Shown: positions 1 through 8,242, counted from the first letter of the stretch. The stretch is 64,000 bases of DNA from Kribbella sandramycini (GCF_013131805.1 NZ_JABJRC010000007.1:186001-250000), one strand, 5' to 3'. A program made the numbers and translations. The notes: generated by a model not told the origin, from the sequence alone.

Positions 1-1
1 C

Positions 2-217
2 CGCCGCCGCGGCTGGGCGCACTCGGTCGGCGAACGCGAACAAGGTGTCGCCTCGGTCTCGGCGCCCGTCCGCTCCCCCAGCGGCAAGGTCATCGCCGCC
101 GTCTCGGTCTCCGGCCCGATCGAGCGGCTCTCCCGGCAACCCGGCCGCATGCACGCCCCCGCCGTGATGGCCGCCGCCGAGCGCCTCTCCGAGGCTCTGC
201 GCCGCGCCTCCGAGTAA
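2..217 (+). CDS. IclR-family transcriptional regulator, C-terminal end (partial)
   Basis: The last 71 codons of a regulator whose start lies left of the window. The visible part carries the end of the IclR effector-binding domain: a GWAHSVGEREQGVASVSAPV stretch followed by GKVIAAVSVSGPIERL, both typical of that domain's final beta strands. Its position next to tRNA-Glu, tRNA-Gln and gltX is that of NdgR/LtbR, the IclR protein that controls leuCD and other amino acid genes in actinobacteria. The leuCD genes would be expected just outside the window. Family assignment is strong from sequence; the NdgR/LtbR identity rests on synteny because the DNA-binding half is not visible. Confidence 0.85.
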   Translation, partial: RRRGWAHSVGEREQGVASVSAPVRSPSGKVIAAVSVSGPIERLSRQPGRMHAPAVMAAAERLSEALRRASE

Positions 218-227
218 CCGCATTTCG

Positions 228-364
228 CTGGTAGACCAGCCAACTCGGGGGTTCTCCACCGTGCCTCACGGTGCAGGACCCCCGATTTGCGTGGTGGACC
301 AGCCAAACGAGGGCCGCGCCACGCACATGAGCGTGGCCAACCCCCGATTTGCGTGGTGGACCAG
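228..364. repeat. Palindromic and direct repeat block after the IclR gene
   Basis: A 25-bp direct repeat (beginning ACCCCCGATTTGCGTGG and ending GGACCAG) occurs at 278-302 and 340-364. Between and before the copies are hairpins: 246-284 (CGGGGGTTCT pairing with AGGACCCCCG around a perfect CACCGTG/CACGGTG stem) and 318-337 (GCCACGC/GCGTGGC). A further CTGGT/ACCAG palindrome lies at 228-239. The block separates the IclR gene from the convergent tRNAs and probably serves as a terminator; the repeated unit may be a genome-wide intergenic element. Confidence 0.6.
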
Positions 365-430
365 GGAAATGGGGTGAGAGGGCTGGGTAAACGACAGCGC
401 CTCCCACCGGAGGTGGGAGGCGCTTTTCTC

Positions 431-506
431 TGGTAGCCCCGACGGGATTCGAACCCGCGCTACCGCCTTGAGAGGGCGGCGTGCTAGGCCGCTACACAAC
501 GGGGCC
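431..506 (-). tRNA. tRNA-Glu (anticodon CUC)
   Basis: On the reverse strand the 5' acceptor arm GGCCCCG pairs with CGGGGCU. The anticodon stem CCGCC/GGCGG encloses the loop CTCTCAA with anticodon CUC, and the T arm reads GCGGGTTCGAATCCCGT. The discriminator A is followed by an encoded CCA (431-433). It lies about 80 bp downstream of tRNA-Gln on the same strand, and both precede gltX-region genes, the usual actinobacterial arrangement. Confidence 0.95.
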
Positions 507-584
507 AGAGTTTTTGCCGACCGGCCTTGCGGGCCGGGCAACGAGGTTGAACTTTACCGATTTTCTTCGGTGCGGTCCAATCCG

Positions 585-656
585 CTGGGGTACTAGGACT
601 CGAACCTAGACTAACTGAACCAGAATCAGACGGGCTGCCAATTACCCCATACCCCA
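585..656 (-). tRNA. tRNA-Gln (anticodon CUG)
   Basis: On the reverse strand the acceptor stem is TGGGGTA/TACCCCA. The anticodon loop TTCTGGT gives CUG, and the T arm CTAGGTTCGAGTCCTAG is perfect. The discriminator is G and no CCA is encoded. As in other organisms lacking GlnRS, this tRNA should first be charged with glutamate by GltX (1671-3206) and then amidated by GatCAB (51773-55069); all three components are in this window. Confidence 0.95.
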
Positions 657-774
657 AAGGCATTTCACTGAGCTGGAGAGTTTGTTCCCGCCCTCACCAA
701 CCCGGCTCGGAGAGCTTACCCGAGCCAGGCGCGAGACACCAAAACGGCCCCCGCCGGGCGCGTTGTCACTCCCG

Positions 775-1671
775 TCACATCAGCCTCGAACCCGGGAGCG
801 GCAGTCTTGCCAGCGGCAGTTCGCTGACGGTTTCGAGCCGCTGCCGGCGGGCCAGCCAGACCGCGAGCGCGCCGAACGCGGCGAACTTCGCGATATCGAG
901 AATCACCAACGACCATGGGGCGCTCGAGGCGCCGAGGCTGGAGCCGACCGAGTCGGTCAGGGCGGCGTAGATGAACGTGACGACGTTGTTCATCACGTGC
1001 ACCGCGATCGGCGCCTCGATACCGCCGGTCAGGATCGCGAGGACGCCGGCGACCACCCCGAACGCGAAGCGGTCGAGGAACAACGGCAGGCTCTCCCACG
1101 GCCAGACGCCGTGCGCCATCGTGAACAGGATCGTCGTGACCAGCACGATCACGATCGGGCTGCGGACCAGCGCGCCCGCGGCCTGCAGCAGGTAGCCGCG
1201 GAAGAAGAACTCCTCGGCGGCAGCCTGGATCGGCGACGTCAGCAGGACGACGGCGATGATGCCGACCGCGTCCGGCGCGAGGCTGAACTTGTTGTCGTGC
1301 AGCAGCGTGACGAGGCCGAGTTTGATCACCAGCAGCGAGAGCAGCTCGCAGACGAGCGCCGCGACGGTGAACCAGAGCAACGGCCTCCAGCGCAGCCGGC
1401 CGACGACCGAGGACAGCAACCCCGGCGTCTGCCGGTTCAGCAGCCGGGCCACGACGATGCTGAGCGGGATCAGCGAAATCAGGTAGAGGTTCGTGGCCAG
1501 CAACGTGATCCAGGACGTCGTACCCGGCGGGTCGATCCGGATCGCCCGGGCGGCGCTGAGCACGATGATGCCCCAGACCGCCCAGCCGACGAAGATCGTC
1601 AGCGCGCCGAGGACGACGTACCCCCGCGGCACGACCTCGTTCCGCAGCAGCCGTTGGTACGGCGTACTCAT
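775..1671 (-). CDS. CPBP-family intramembrane metalloprotease
   Basis: A 298-residue, strongly hydrophobic protein with about eight predicted membrane segments. The CPBP (Abi/Rce1-like) signature is intact: EEFFFRGY near residues 153-160, the second motif FTMAH with His about 187, and HVMNN with His about 225. These supply the glutamate, histidine and asparagine residues of the intramembrane active site. Bacterial members are associated with bacteriocin self-immunity or membrane-protein processing; the substrate cannot be told here. The ATG overlaps the gltX stop codon by one base (TGATG), so it is probably co-translated with gltX. Confidence 0.85.
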   Translation of the reverse strand: MSTPYQRLLRNEVVPRGYVVLGALTIFVGWAVWGIIVLSAARAIRIDPPGTTSWITLLATNLYLISLIPLSIVVARLLNRQTPGLLSSVVGRLRWRPLLWFTVAALVCELLSLLVIKLGLVTLLHDNKFSLAPDAVGIIAVVLLTSPIQAAAEEFFFRGYLLQAAGALVRSPIVIVLVTTILFTMAHGVWPWESLPLFLDRFAFGVVAGVLAILTGGIEAPIAVHVMNNVVTFIYAALTDSVGSSLGASSAPWSLVILDIAKFAAFGALAVWLARRQRLETVSELPLARLPLPGSRLM

Positions 1672-3206
1672 CAGTGCTCCACCACCTTCGCGAGGGCCTG
1701 CTCGATCCGGCGCAGGGACACGTCCCGCCCGAGCAGCTCCAACGACTCGAACAAGGGCGGCGACACCCGCCGCCCGGAGATCGCGACCCGGACCGGGCCG
1801 AACGCGTGCTTGGGTTTGAGGCCGAGCCCGTCGACGAGCGCGGAGCGCAGCGCGGTCTCGATCGCCGCCGTCGTCCAGTCGACCTCCGCGAGCGCTTTGG
1901 CCGAGGCCGTCAGGACAGCGCCCGCGTCGCCGGTCAGCACCTTGGCCGCGGCGTCCGGGGCGATCTTCAGCTGCGTGCCGGCGAACAGGAAGCCGAGCAG
2001 CTCGGCGGCCTCGCCGAGCGCGTCCATGCGCTCCTGCACGAGCGGGACGGCGGCCCGCAGCACGGCGAGCTGGTCGGCGCTGGGCTCGGCCGGGAGATAG
2101 CCGGCCGCGACCAGGAACGGCAGCGTGCGCGCGGCGAACTCATCGGGCGGCAGCATCCGCATGTGGGCGGCGTTGATCGCCTCGCACTTCTGCTGGTCGA
2201 AGCGCGCCGCGTTCGAGTTCACCTTGCGGATGTCGAAGGCCTCGATCATCTCCGCCATCGTGAACACGTCGCGATCGTCCGCGATCGACCAGCCGAGCAG
2301 GGCCAGGTAGTTCAGCAGGCCCGCGGGCAGGAAGCCCTGCGTCCGGTACTCGTCCAGGCCGGCGCCGATATCGCGTTTGGACAGCTTCTTGTTGCCCTCG
2401 GGGCCCATCACCATCGGCAGATGACCGAACCGCGGCGTCCGGCCGCTGCCGATACCGATCTCGGCGAGCGCCGCGTAGAGCGCGATCTGCCGCGGTGTCG
2501 ACGACAGCAGGTCCTCGCCGCGGAGCACATGGGTGATGTTCATCAGCGCGTCGTCGACCGGGTTCACCAGCGGGTAGAGCGGGTAGCCGTTCGCGCGGAC
2601 CAGCACGTAGTCGCCGAGGTTCTCGGGCAGGAAGGTGATCTCGCCGCGGACCAGGTCGTCGAACACGATCGGCCGGTCCGGCATCCGGAGCCGGACGACG
2701 GGCCGGCGGCCGGCATCGGCGTACGCCTTGGAGTTCTCGGGGGTGAGCTCGCGGCAGTGGCCGTCGTACCCGCTGGGGCGGCCCTCCTCGCGGGCGGTCT
2801 CGCGGCGCTCGTCGAGCTCGTCCTGGGAGCAGTAGCAGTGGTAGGCCTTGCCGGCCGCCATCAGCTTGGCGACGACGTCGGCGTACACCTCCATCCGCTC
2901 GGACTGCAGGTACGGGCCGAAGTCGCCGCCGGCTTCGGGGCCTTCGTCCCAGGTGAGGCCGAGCCAGCGCAGCGACTCCAGCGTGTAGCCGAGCGCCTCA
3001 GGAGTGTTCCGGGCCTGGTCGGTGTCCTCGATCCGGAGCACCAGCTTGCCGCCGAAGTGCCGGGCGAAGGCCCAGTTGAACAAGGCGCTGCGAATGTTGC
3101 CGACGGTCAGCAGGCCGGTCGGCGACGGTGGGAACCGCACGCGGACCTCAGCCGGCGCCAACTCTCCCAGGACGTCTTTGTCACCGGGAGCGGGCCTTTC
3201 AGTCAC
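1671..3206 (-). CDS. gltX: Glutamate--tRNA ligase
   Basis: A 511-residue class I aminoacyl-tRNA synthetase starting at GTG 3206. It has the N-terminal PPSPTG motif, the RIEDTD motif, a zinc-site-like YHCYCS ... GYDGHC region, and the KLSKRD version of KMSKS near residue 270. It charges tRNA-Glu and, in organisms without GlnRS, also tRNA-Gln; GatCAB in this window completes that route. Oddly, the HIGH box (normally H-V/I-G-x after PSPTG) reads TVGN, so the conserved first histidine is a threonine. Everything else is full length, so the gene looks functional. The start overlaps the end of the upstream fumarylacetoacetase-like gene by 8 bp. Confidence 0.95.
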   Translation of the reverse strand: MTERPAPGDKDVLGELAPAEVRVRFPPSPTGLLTVGNIRSALFNWAFARHFGGKLVLRIEDTDQARNTPEALGYTLESLRWLGLTWDEGPEAGGDFGPYLQSERMEVYADVVAKLMAAGKAYHCYCSQDELDERRETAREEGRPSGYDGHCRELTPENSKAYADAGRRPVVRLRMPDRPIVFDDLVRGEITFLPENLGDYVLVRANGYPLYPLVNPVDDALMNITHVLRGEDLLSSTPRQIALYAALAEIGIGSGRTPRFGHLPMVMGPEGNKKLSKRDIGAGLDEYRTQGFLPAGLLNYLALLGWSIADDRDVFTMAEMIEAFDIRKVNSNAARFDQQKCEAINAAHMRMLPPDEFAARTLPFLVAAGYLPAEPSADQLAVLRAAVPLVQERMDALGEAAELLGFLFAGTQLKIAPDAAAKVLTGDAGAVLTASAKALAEVDWTTAAIETALRSALVDGLGLKPKHAFGPVRVAISGRRVSPPLFESLELLGRDVSLRRIEQALAKVVEH

Positions 3207-3987
3207 GCACGATCACCCTGTTCGTCAGGGCGCCGAGGCCTTCGATCTCGACCGAGACCTCGTCACCGGGCAGCATCGGCCCGACGCCGGCCGGCGTCCC
3301 GGTGAGGACGACGTCACCGGGCAGCAGCGTGGTGAACGAGGTGATCCAGGCCAGCACCTCGGGGATGTCGAAGATGAACTGCGACGTCCGGCCGTCCTGT
3401 TTGAGCTCGCCGTTGACGTGGGTGGTGACGCGCAGGTCGGCCGGGTCCAGATCGGTCTCGATCCAGGGGCCGAGCGGGCAGAACGTGTCGTAGCCCTTGG
3501 CGCGGGCCCACTGCCCGTCGGTCTTCTGCAGGTCGCGCGCGGTGACGTCGTTACCGATCGTGTAACCGAAGATCACCTCTTCGGCGCGCTCCTTGGGCAG
3601 ATCGCGGCAGATCCGGCCGATCACGATGCCCAGCTCGCCCTCGAACTGCAGATCGTTGGTCTGCTCGGGGTAGACGATGCCGTCCCGCGGGCCGATCACG
3701 CTGGTGTTCGGCTTCAGGAAGATCATCGGCTGAGTGGGGACGTCGTTACCCAGCTCGGCGGCGTGCGCGGCGTAGTTGCGGCCGACGCAGACCACCTTGC
3801 TGCGCGGGATCACCGGAGCCAGCAGCCGGACGTCGGCCAGCTGCAGCTTCTCCCCGGTGAACTGCACGGGCCGGTAGAGCGGGTCGGAGTCGAGTACGGC
3901 GACCGTACCCGTCAGGCCCTCGGGGTCATCGGTCTCGACGACGCCGTACTTGGGCTCGTCGTCCACGGAGAATCTGGCGATACGCAC
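3199..3987 (-). CDS. Fumarylacetoacetate hydrolase-family protein
   Basis: A 262-residue protein. I chose GTG 3987 because the family fold begins at once (VRIARFSVDDEPKYG) and a divergent gene starts only 43 bp away. It has the FAH core: VCVGRNYAAHAAE, FLKPNTSVIGP, the metal-binding EGELGIVIGR (two glutamates), the aspartate in GNDVTARDLQ, and a C-terminal GDVVLTGTPAGVGP. Members with this architecture are hydrolases, isomerases or oxaloacetate decarboxylases in aromatic or dicarboxylate catabolism; the substrate is not determined by sequence. It sits upstream of and overlaps gltX, an arrangement common in actinobacteria. Confidence 0.88.
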   Translation of the reverse strand: MRIARFSVDDEPKYGVVETDDPEGLTGTVAVLDSDPLYRPVQFTGEKLQLADVRLLAPVIPRSKVVCVGRNYAAHAAELGNDVPTQPMIFLKPNTSVIGPRDGIVYPEQTNDLQFEGELGIVIGRICRDLPKERAEEVIFGYTIGNDVTARDLQKTDGQWARAKGYDTFCPLGPWIETDLDPADLRVTTHVNGELKQDGRTSQFIFDIPEVLAWITSFTTLLPGDVVLTGTPAGVGPMLPGDEVSVEIEGLGALTNRVIVRD

Positions 3988-4029
3988 GGGCCCGAGCCTA
4001 CCGTCGTCACAGTCTGAGACAGTGGTGCG

Positions 4030-4512
4030 GTGACAACGACCATCCGCCCGGCCCGCCCGGAGGAGTACGACGCCGTCGGCGAGCTGACGGTGGCGGCGTA
4101 CCAGCACGACGGCTTCGTTCGCGGTGAGTACGCGATGACGCTGCGTGCTGCCGCGGACCGTGCCGCGAGGGCCGAGCTGCTGGTCGCCGCTGATGCGTCG
4201 GGTCTGCTGGGCACTGTTACCTACTGCCCGCCCGGCTCGGTCTATCGCGAGATCGGGCAGGCCGACGAAGGCGAGTTCCGGATGCTCGGCGTCGCGGGCC
4301 GCGCTCGCGGGCTCGGCCTCGGCGCCGCGCTCACCGAGCACTGTATAGAACGGACGCGCGAGCTCGGTCTGCCCCGGATCGTGCTCAGCACCGCCGTCTA
4401 CATGACCACCGCGCACCGGATCTACGAGCGCCTCGGCTTCACGCGGCTGCCCGAGCGCGACTGGTCCCCGGTCGCCGGGATCGACCTCTACGCCTACTCG
4501 CTGGACCTATGA
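4030..4512 (+). CDS. GNAT-family N-acetyltransferase
   Basis: A 160-residue protein starting at GTG. The acetyl-CoA binding segment (motif A) is GRARGLGLGAALTE near residues 91-104, and the C-terminal motif B is TAHRIYERLGFTRLPE. The substrate is unknown. It is transcribed divergently from the FAH gene with a 42-bp gap. It overlaps the next gene by four bases (ATGA), which implies translational coupling. Confidence 0.88.
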   Translation: MTTTIRPARPEEYDAVGELTVAAYQHDGFVRGEYAMTLRAAADRAARAELLVAADASGLLGTVTYCPPGSVYREIGQADEGEFRMLGVAGRARGLGLGAALTEHCIERTRELGLPRIVLSTAVYMTTAHRIYERLGFTRLPERDWSPVAGIDLYAYSLDL

Positions 4513-5363
4513 CTGTCATTCCCCTCGCACGCGCCGAGTGGGAGCCCTTGCAACGGACTCACACCGCGCGCGCCGACGCCCTCACCGAAGGTCATCTCGA
4601 GCGCAAGCAGCGCCGCGAGGCGCACCCGGTCGAGGATTTCCTCTTCACCTACTACTCCACGCGCCCCAATCAATTGCGGTTCTGGCATCCCGGCCCCGGC
4701 GTCCAGCTGCTCGACGCCCCGGAGTACGCCGATCGCCGCGGCTATCTGTACGCCGACGGCGCGGCGACACTCGACCCGGCCGAGCTGGAGCGCCGTACCG
4801 ACAGCATCACCTGGATCCGGCGGCTGCTCGCGGCGACGCTCGGCCGGCAACCCCAGTTCGGCTGTTTCGGGCTGCACGAGTGGGCGATGGTCTACCGGGC
4901 GGACGCCGTCCGGCACGAGAAGTGGCCGCTCCGATTAGGTGCCGAGGGCACCGATCGGGTCGTCGAGTCGCACAAGATCGGCTGTTCGCATTTCGACGCG
5001 TTCCGGTTCTTCACCGCCGAGGCGCGGCCGCTGAACGTGCTCCAACCGACCCGCGACGCGCAACCGCAGCTCGAACAGGGCGGCTGTCTCCACGCCAATA
5101 TGGACCTCTACAAGTGGGCGACCAAGCTCTCCCCGTTCACCCCGAGCTCACTGGTCCTCGACTGTTTCGAGCTGGCCCGCGACATCCGCACTCTCGACAT
5201 GCGCGCATCGCCGTACGATCTGACCGCCCTCGGCTACTCCCCCGTCGCGATCGAGACACCCGCCGGTAAGGCCGAGTACGCCGCCGCCCAGCGCACCTTC
5301 GCCACCCGCGCCCGTCCGCTCCGGGAACAGCTCGTCGCCCTCTGCGACGAGTTACTCGGCTAA
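4509..5363 (+). CDS. Conserved actinobacterial protein of unknown function
   Basis: A 284-residue protein without a clear signal peptide or membrane segment. It has several conserved-looking stretches: HPVEDFLFTYYSTRPNQLRFW, HEWAMVYR, RVVESHKIGCSHFDAFRFF, and QGGCLHANMDLYKWATKL. Similar actinobacterial proteins are often labelled '3-methyladenine DNA glycosylase', but I see no helix-hairpin-helix or AlkA/Tag motif to support that. The conserved histidines and cysteines (SHKIGCSH, GGCLHAN) could bind metal or form an active site. It is translationally coupled to the GNAT gene by an ATGA overlap. Confidence 0.75.
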   Translation: MTVIPLARAEWEPLQRTHTARADALTEGHLERKQRREAHPVEDFLFTYYSTRPNQLRFWHPGPGVQLLDAPEYADRRGYLYADGAATLDPAELERRTDSITWIRRLLAATLGRQPQFGCFGLHEWAMVYRADAVRHEKWPLRLGAEGTDRVVESHKIGCSHFDAFRFFTAEARPLNVLQPTRDAQPQLEQGGCLHANMDLYKWATKLSPFTPSSLVLDCFELARDIRTLDMRASPYDLTALGYSPVAIETPAGKAEYAAAQRTFATRARPLREQLVALCDELLG

Positions 5364-5372
5364 CCTCCCTGC

Positions 5373-5567
5373 ATGGGAAAGATTCTGGCCATCGCGGCCG
5401 GCCTGTTGCTGACCGCACTCGGCGGCGTCTGGACGTTCCAGGGGCTCGGCTACCTGAAGGGCAGCTCGATGACCGGCTCCTCGTTCTGGGCGATCGTCGG
5501 GCCGATCGTCTCGGCGTTCGGCGTCGGCCTGCTGATCGTCGCGATTCGCGGTCCGCAGAAGCGCTGA
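5373..5567 (+). CDS. Small two-helix membrane protein
   Basis: A 64-residue protein beginning 9 bp after the preceding stop. Two hydrophobic helices (residues about 4-25 and 38-58) are joined by a short WTFQGLGYLKGSSMTGSSFW loop, and the tail is basic. This WTFQG...MTG pattern resembles a small actinobacterial membrane protein family of unknown function. It is probably cotranscribed with the two upstream genes. Confidence 0.75.
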   Translation: MGKILAIAAGLLLTALGGVWTFQGLGYLKGSSMTGSSFWAIVGPIVSAFGVGLLIVAIRGPQKR

Positions 5568-5622
5568 AAGTCGTTGCCCTGGGCTCCACAATCGCGTCAC
5601 GTGAGCGTGGTTCAATGCGAAC

Positions 5623-7533
5623 GTGACGAGCCAGCTCGCGGGCGGGAAGACACCGGCAAAAGCCACCTTGATGATCGGCGCGCTGGGCGTCGTCTTCGGC
5701 GATATCGGCACCAGCCCGATCTACACGATCCAGACGATCTTCAACCCCGGTGACCCGCACCCGGTGGAGGTCGCGAACGAGAACGTCTTCGGGATCATCT
5801 CGCTGATCTTCTGGGCGGTCACGATCATCGTGACGATCAAGTACGTGCTGCTGGTGCTGCGCGCCGACAACCACGGCGAGGGCGGCATCCTGGCGATGAT
5901 CACGCTCGTCGGCCGCGGCGGATCCAGCGGCCGCCGGGTCACCGTGATCCTGGCCGGGCTCGGCATCTTCGGCGCGTCGCTGTTCTTCGGCGACTCGATG
6001 ATCACCCCGGCGATCTCGGTGCTGTCCTCGGTCGAGGGCCTGAAGGTGATCGAACCCGGCCTGGCGGACTGGGTGGTCCCGATCACCGCGGCGATCATCG
6101 TGCTGCTGTTCTCGGTGCAGCGCTACGGCACCGAGCGGATCGGCCGGTTGTTCGGGCCGGTGATGATCGTCTGGTTCAGCGCGATCGGGATCGCCGGTAT
6201 CTCCGGGATCGTTCGGCACCCCGCGATTCTCGAAGCCCTGTCGCCGACGTACGCGATCGGCTACCTGACCGGCCACTTCGGCACGGCGTTCTTCGCACTC
6301 GCCGCGGTCGTGCTCGCGATCACCGGCGCCGAGGCGCTGTACGCCGACCTCGGCCACTTCGGCCGCAAGCCGATCACCCGGGCCTGGCTGTTCATGGTGT
6401 TCCCGGCCTGCATCCTCAGCTACCTCGGCCAAGGGGCGCTGGTGATCGAGGATCCGAACGGCTACACCAGCCCGTTCTTCCTGCTGGTGCCGGAGTGGGC
6501 CCGGATCCCGATGGTGGTACTGGCGACCGCCGCCACCGTGATCGCCTCGCAGGCGGTCATCACCGGCGCCTTCTCGGTCGCGTCGCAGGCCGTTCAGCTC
6601 GGTTATCTGCCGCGGCTGCGCATCAAGCACACCTCGAGCGAGGCGGCCGGCCAGATCTACGTCCCCTGGGTGAACTGGGCGCTGATGATCTCGGTCCTGA
6701 CGCTGGTCTTCGCGTTCGAGACCTCGGCCGCACTCGCCTTCGCGTTCGGGATGGCCGTCACCGGCACGATCGTCATCAACTCGCTGCTGTTGTTCTACAT
6801 CGCCCGCCACAACTGGAAATCGCCGCTGTGGCTGGTGATCCTCGGCGCTGCCGTCTTCCTCAGCGTCGAACTGCTCTTCCTGGGCGCGAACCTGACCAAG
6901 CTGGTGCACGGCGCCTGGCTGCCGCTGCTGATCGCGGTCACGGTGTTCACCGTCCTCACCACCTGGCAGCGCGGCCGGCAGCTCGTCACCGCCAAACGCG
7001 AGGAGAAAGAAGGCCCGCTCCGCGATTTCGTGAACGCGGTCCACGAGCACCCGCTGACCCGCGTCGACGGCACGGCCGTGTTCCTCAACCGCGGCAGCCG
7101 TACAGTTCCCCTGGCGTTGCGGCAGAACGTCGAGCACAATCACGTCCTGCACAAGAACGTGGTGATCCTGTCGATCGAGACCCTGACCGTCCCGCACGCC
7201 CCCGAAGGAGACCGGATCGTCATCGACGACCTGGGCTTCACCGACGACGGCATCATCCACGTCACCGCCCGCTTCGGCTACGTCGAGAACGCCAACGTGC
7301 CGGCCGTCCTGCACCAGGCGATGGAGCAGAGCAGCGAGCTGTCCGCGACCATCGACCAGGACACCTCCTACTTCCTCTCCGCCCTCGAACTCAAACTCGG
7401 CGACAACCCCGGCCTCCCCCGCTGGCGCAAACACCTCTTCCTCGCCACCACCGCCATCACCGCCGACGCCGCCGAGTACTTCGGCCTCCCCCGCGACCGC
7501 GTCGTCATCGTCGGCTCCCAAATCACCGTCTGA
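5623..7533 (+). CDS. kup: KUP-family potassium uptake transporter
   Basis: A 636-residue membrane protein starting at GTG. It opens with the KUP signature GALGVVFGDIGTSPIYT and continues with YVLLVLRADNHGEGGI, both characteristic of Kup/TrkD/HAK H+/K+ symporters. About twelve membrane segments fill residues 15-440, followed by a cytoplasmic C-terminal domain (KNVVILSIET ... GSQITV). The role is constitutive K+ uptake across the plasma membrane. The 55-bp upstream gap shows no riboswitch that I can recognise. Confidence 0.95.
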   Translation: MTSQLAGGKTPAKATLMIGALGVVFGDIGTSPIYTIQTIFNPGDPHPVEVANENVFGIISLIFWAVTIIVTIKYVLLVLRADNHGEGGILAMITLVGRGGSSGRRVTVILAGLGIFGASLFFGDSMITPAISVLSSVEGLKVIEPGLADWVVPITAAIIVLLFSVQRYGTERIGRLFGPVMIVWFSAIGIAGISGIVRHPAILEALSPTYAIGYLTGHFGTAFFALAAVVLAITGAEALYADLGHFGRKPITRAWLFMVFPACILSYLGQGALVIEDPNGYTSPFFLLVPEWARIPMVVLATAATVIASQAVITGAFSVASQAVQLGYLPRLRIKHTSSEAAGQIYVPWVNWALMISVLTLVFAFETSAALAFAFGMAVTGTIVINSLLLFYIARHNWKSPLWLVILGAAVFLSVELLFLGANLTKLVHGAWLPLLIAVTVFTVLTTWQRGRQLVTAKREEKEGPLRDFVNAVHEHPLTRVDGTAVFLNRGSRTVPLALRQNVEHNHVLHKNVVILSIETLTVPHAPEGDRIVIDDLGFTDDGIIHVTARFGYVENANVPAVLHQAMEQSSELSATIDQDTSYFLSALELKLGDNPGLPRWRKHLFLATTAITADAAEYFGLPRDRVVIVGSQITV

Positions 7534-7548
7534 CCCCGCACCCCGCAT

Positions 7549-7577
7549 TGACTTCGTCTCCCCTCGCGAGCCACAAT
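7549..7577 (+). promoter_or_regulatory. Putative promoter of the DinB-family gene
   Basis: TTGACT (7549-7554) and CACAAT (7572-7577) are spaced by about 17-18 bp and sit directly upstream of the LexA-type box. A LexA dimer bound to the box would cover the start of transcription. Confidence 0.45.
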
Positions 7578-7593
7578 TCGAACACATGTTCGA
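7578..7593 (+). promoter_or_regulatory. LexA binding site (SOS box)
   Basis: TCGAACACATGTTCGA is a perfect 6-4-6 inverted repeat that matches the actinobacterial/mycobacterial SOS consensus TCGAAC-N4-GTTCGA exactly. It abuts the putative -10 element and lies 17 bp upstream of the DinB-family start codon, the right place for LexA repression. Confidence 0.85.
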
Positions 7594-7610
7594 TCAGAGG
7601 GGAAATTGGC

Positions 7611-8192
7611 ATGCCCGAGCCGTTCGACTGGGAGATTTTGCAGCGGCCGTCGGCGATGGCGATGGCGCGGGGGCAGCTGGGGTTCAGTTGGATGGTGCTG
7701 GCGGGGCGGTTGGCGCGGTTGACGGACGAGGAGTACTTCTGGCGGCCGGGTGGGGAGGCATTGAGTGTGGTGCGGCGGCATTACAGTGGCGGGTTCCGGT
7801 CGCTGGGGCGGGGTGAGTGGGTGGCGCAGTGGCCGGATGAGCCGGATCATCGGGGGCCGCGTACGATCGCGTGGCTGATCGCCCATCTGACCGAGACGTT
7901 CTTCGAGCGGTGGGAGTGGACGTTCGGGCCGAAACAGCAGAGCCGGGCCGACATCACCCTGCACGGGAACGCGCGGGATGCGGTGGCCTGGCTGACGTAC
8001 TGGGTGGAGGCCTGGCAGGAGGGGATCGCGGGCCTGCCGGAGGATCAGGTGGCGACAGTGGGGCTGAGCCAGGCGACCGAGCTGGACGCCGGCGAGCCGT
8101 TCGGACACGTGGTGTTACGGCTCAACCGCGAGCTGATTCATCACGGATCAGAGATCATGACGTTACAGGATCTGTATGGCGCCGCCGCGTGA
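7611..8192 (+). CDS. DinB-superfamily (DUF664-like) protein, probably SOS-induced
   Basis: A 193-residue protein starting at the ATG preceded by GAGGGGA. It looks like a DinB/YfiT four-helix-bundle protein: WLIAHLTETFFERWEW supplies the first metal-ligand histidine and LNRELIHHGSEI near the C-terminus supplies the His-x3-His-like pair. Family members bind divalent metal and many are thiol-dependent transferases; the reaction is unknown here. The upstream perfect LexA box suggests induction by DNA damage. Codon choice is G-ending (GTG, GGG) rather than C-ending as in kup. Confidence 0.8.
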   Translation: MPEPFDWEILQRPSAMAMARGQLGFSWMVLAGRLARLTDEEYFWRPGGEALSVVRRHYSGGFRSLGRGEWVAQWPDEPDHRGPRTIAWLIAHLTETFFERWEWTFGPKQQSRADITLHGNARDAVAWLTYWVEAWQEGIAGLPEDQVATVGLSQATELDAGEPFGHVVLRLNRELIHHGSEIMTLQDLYGAAA

Positions 8193-8195
8193 GAA

Positions 8196-8242
8196 CCACA
8201 TCATGTGCTGCACGGCGTGTCGGTTAACACTAGATGTTGTGG
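8196..8242 (+). promoter_or_regulatory. Putative pair of NrdR boxes
   Basis: ACACTAGATGTTGTGG (8227-8242) agrees with the NrdR consensus ACACWATATATWGTGT at about 13 of 16 positions. A weaker copy, CCACATCATGTGCTGC (8196-8211), lies exactly 31 bp upstream, the usual spacing of tandem NrdR boxes. Their position just before the cobalamin riboswitch and nrdAB fits the double control known for Streptomyces nrd operons. The upstream box is degenerate, so this is a prediction. Confidence 0.5.

Noticed and set aside
682..2100. A long forward frame across the CPBP and gltX genes
   Set aside because: Arg/Gln/Asp-rich, low-complexity translation typical of antisense to GC-rich coding DNA; the reverse-strand genes have clear motifs.
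4509..5363. 3-methyladenine DNA glycosylase for the conserved protein next to the GNAT gene
   Set aside because: No helix-hairpin-helix or other glycosylase motif is visible; left as unknown.
5568..5622. Possible regulatory RNA in front of kup
   Set aside because: The 55-bp gap is too short for a known K+ or cyclic-di-AMP riboswitch and has no matching motifs.
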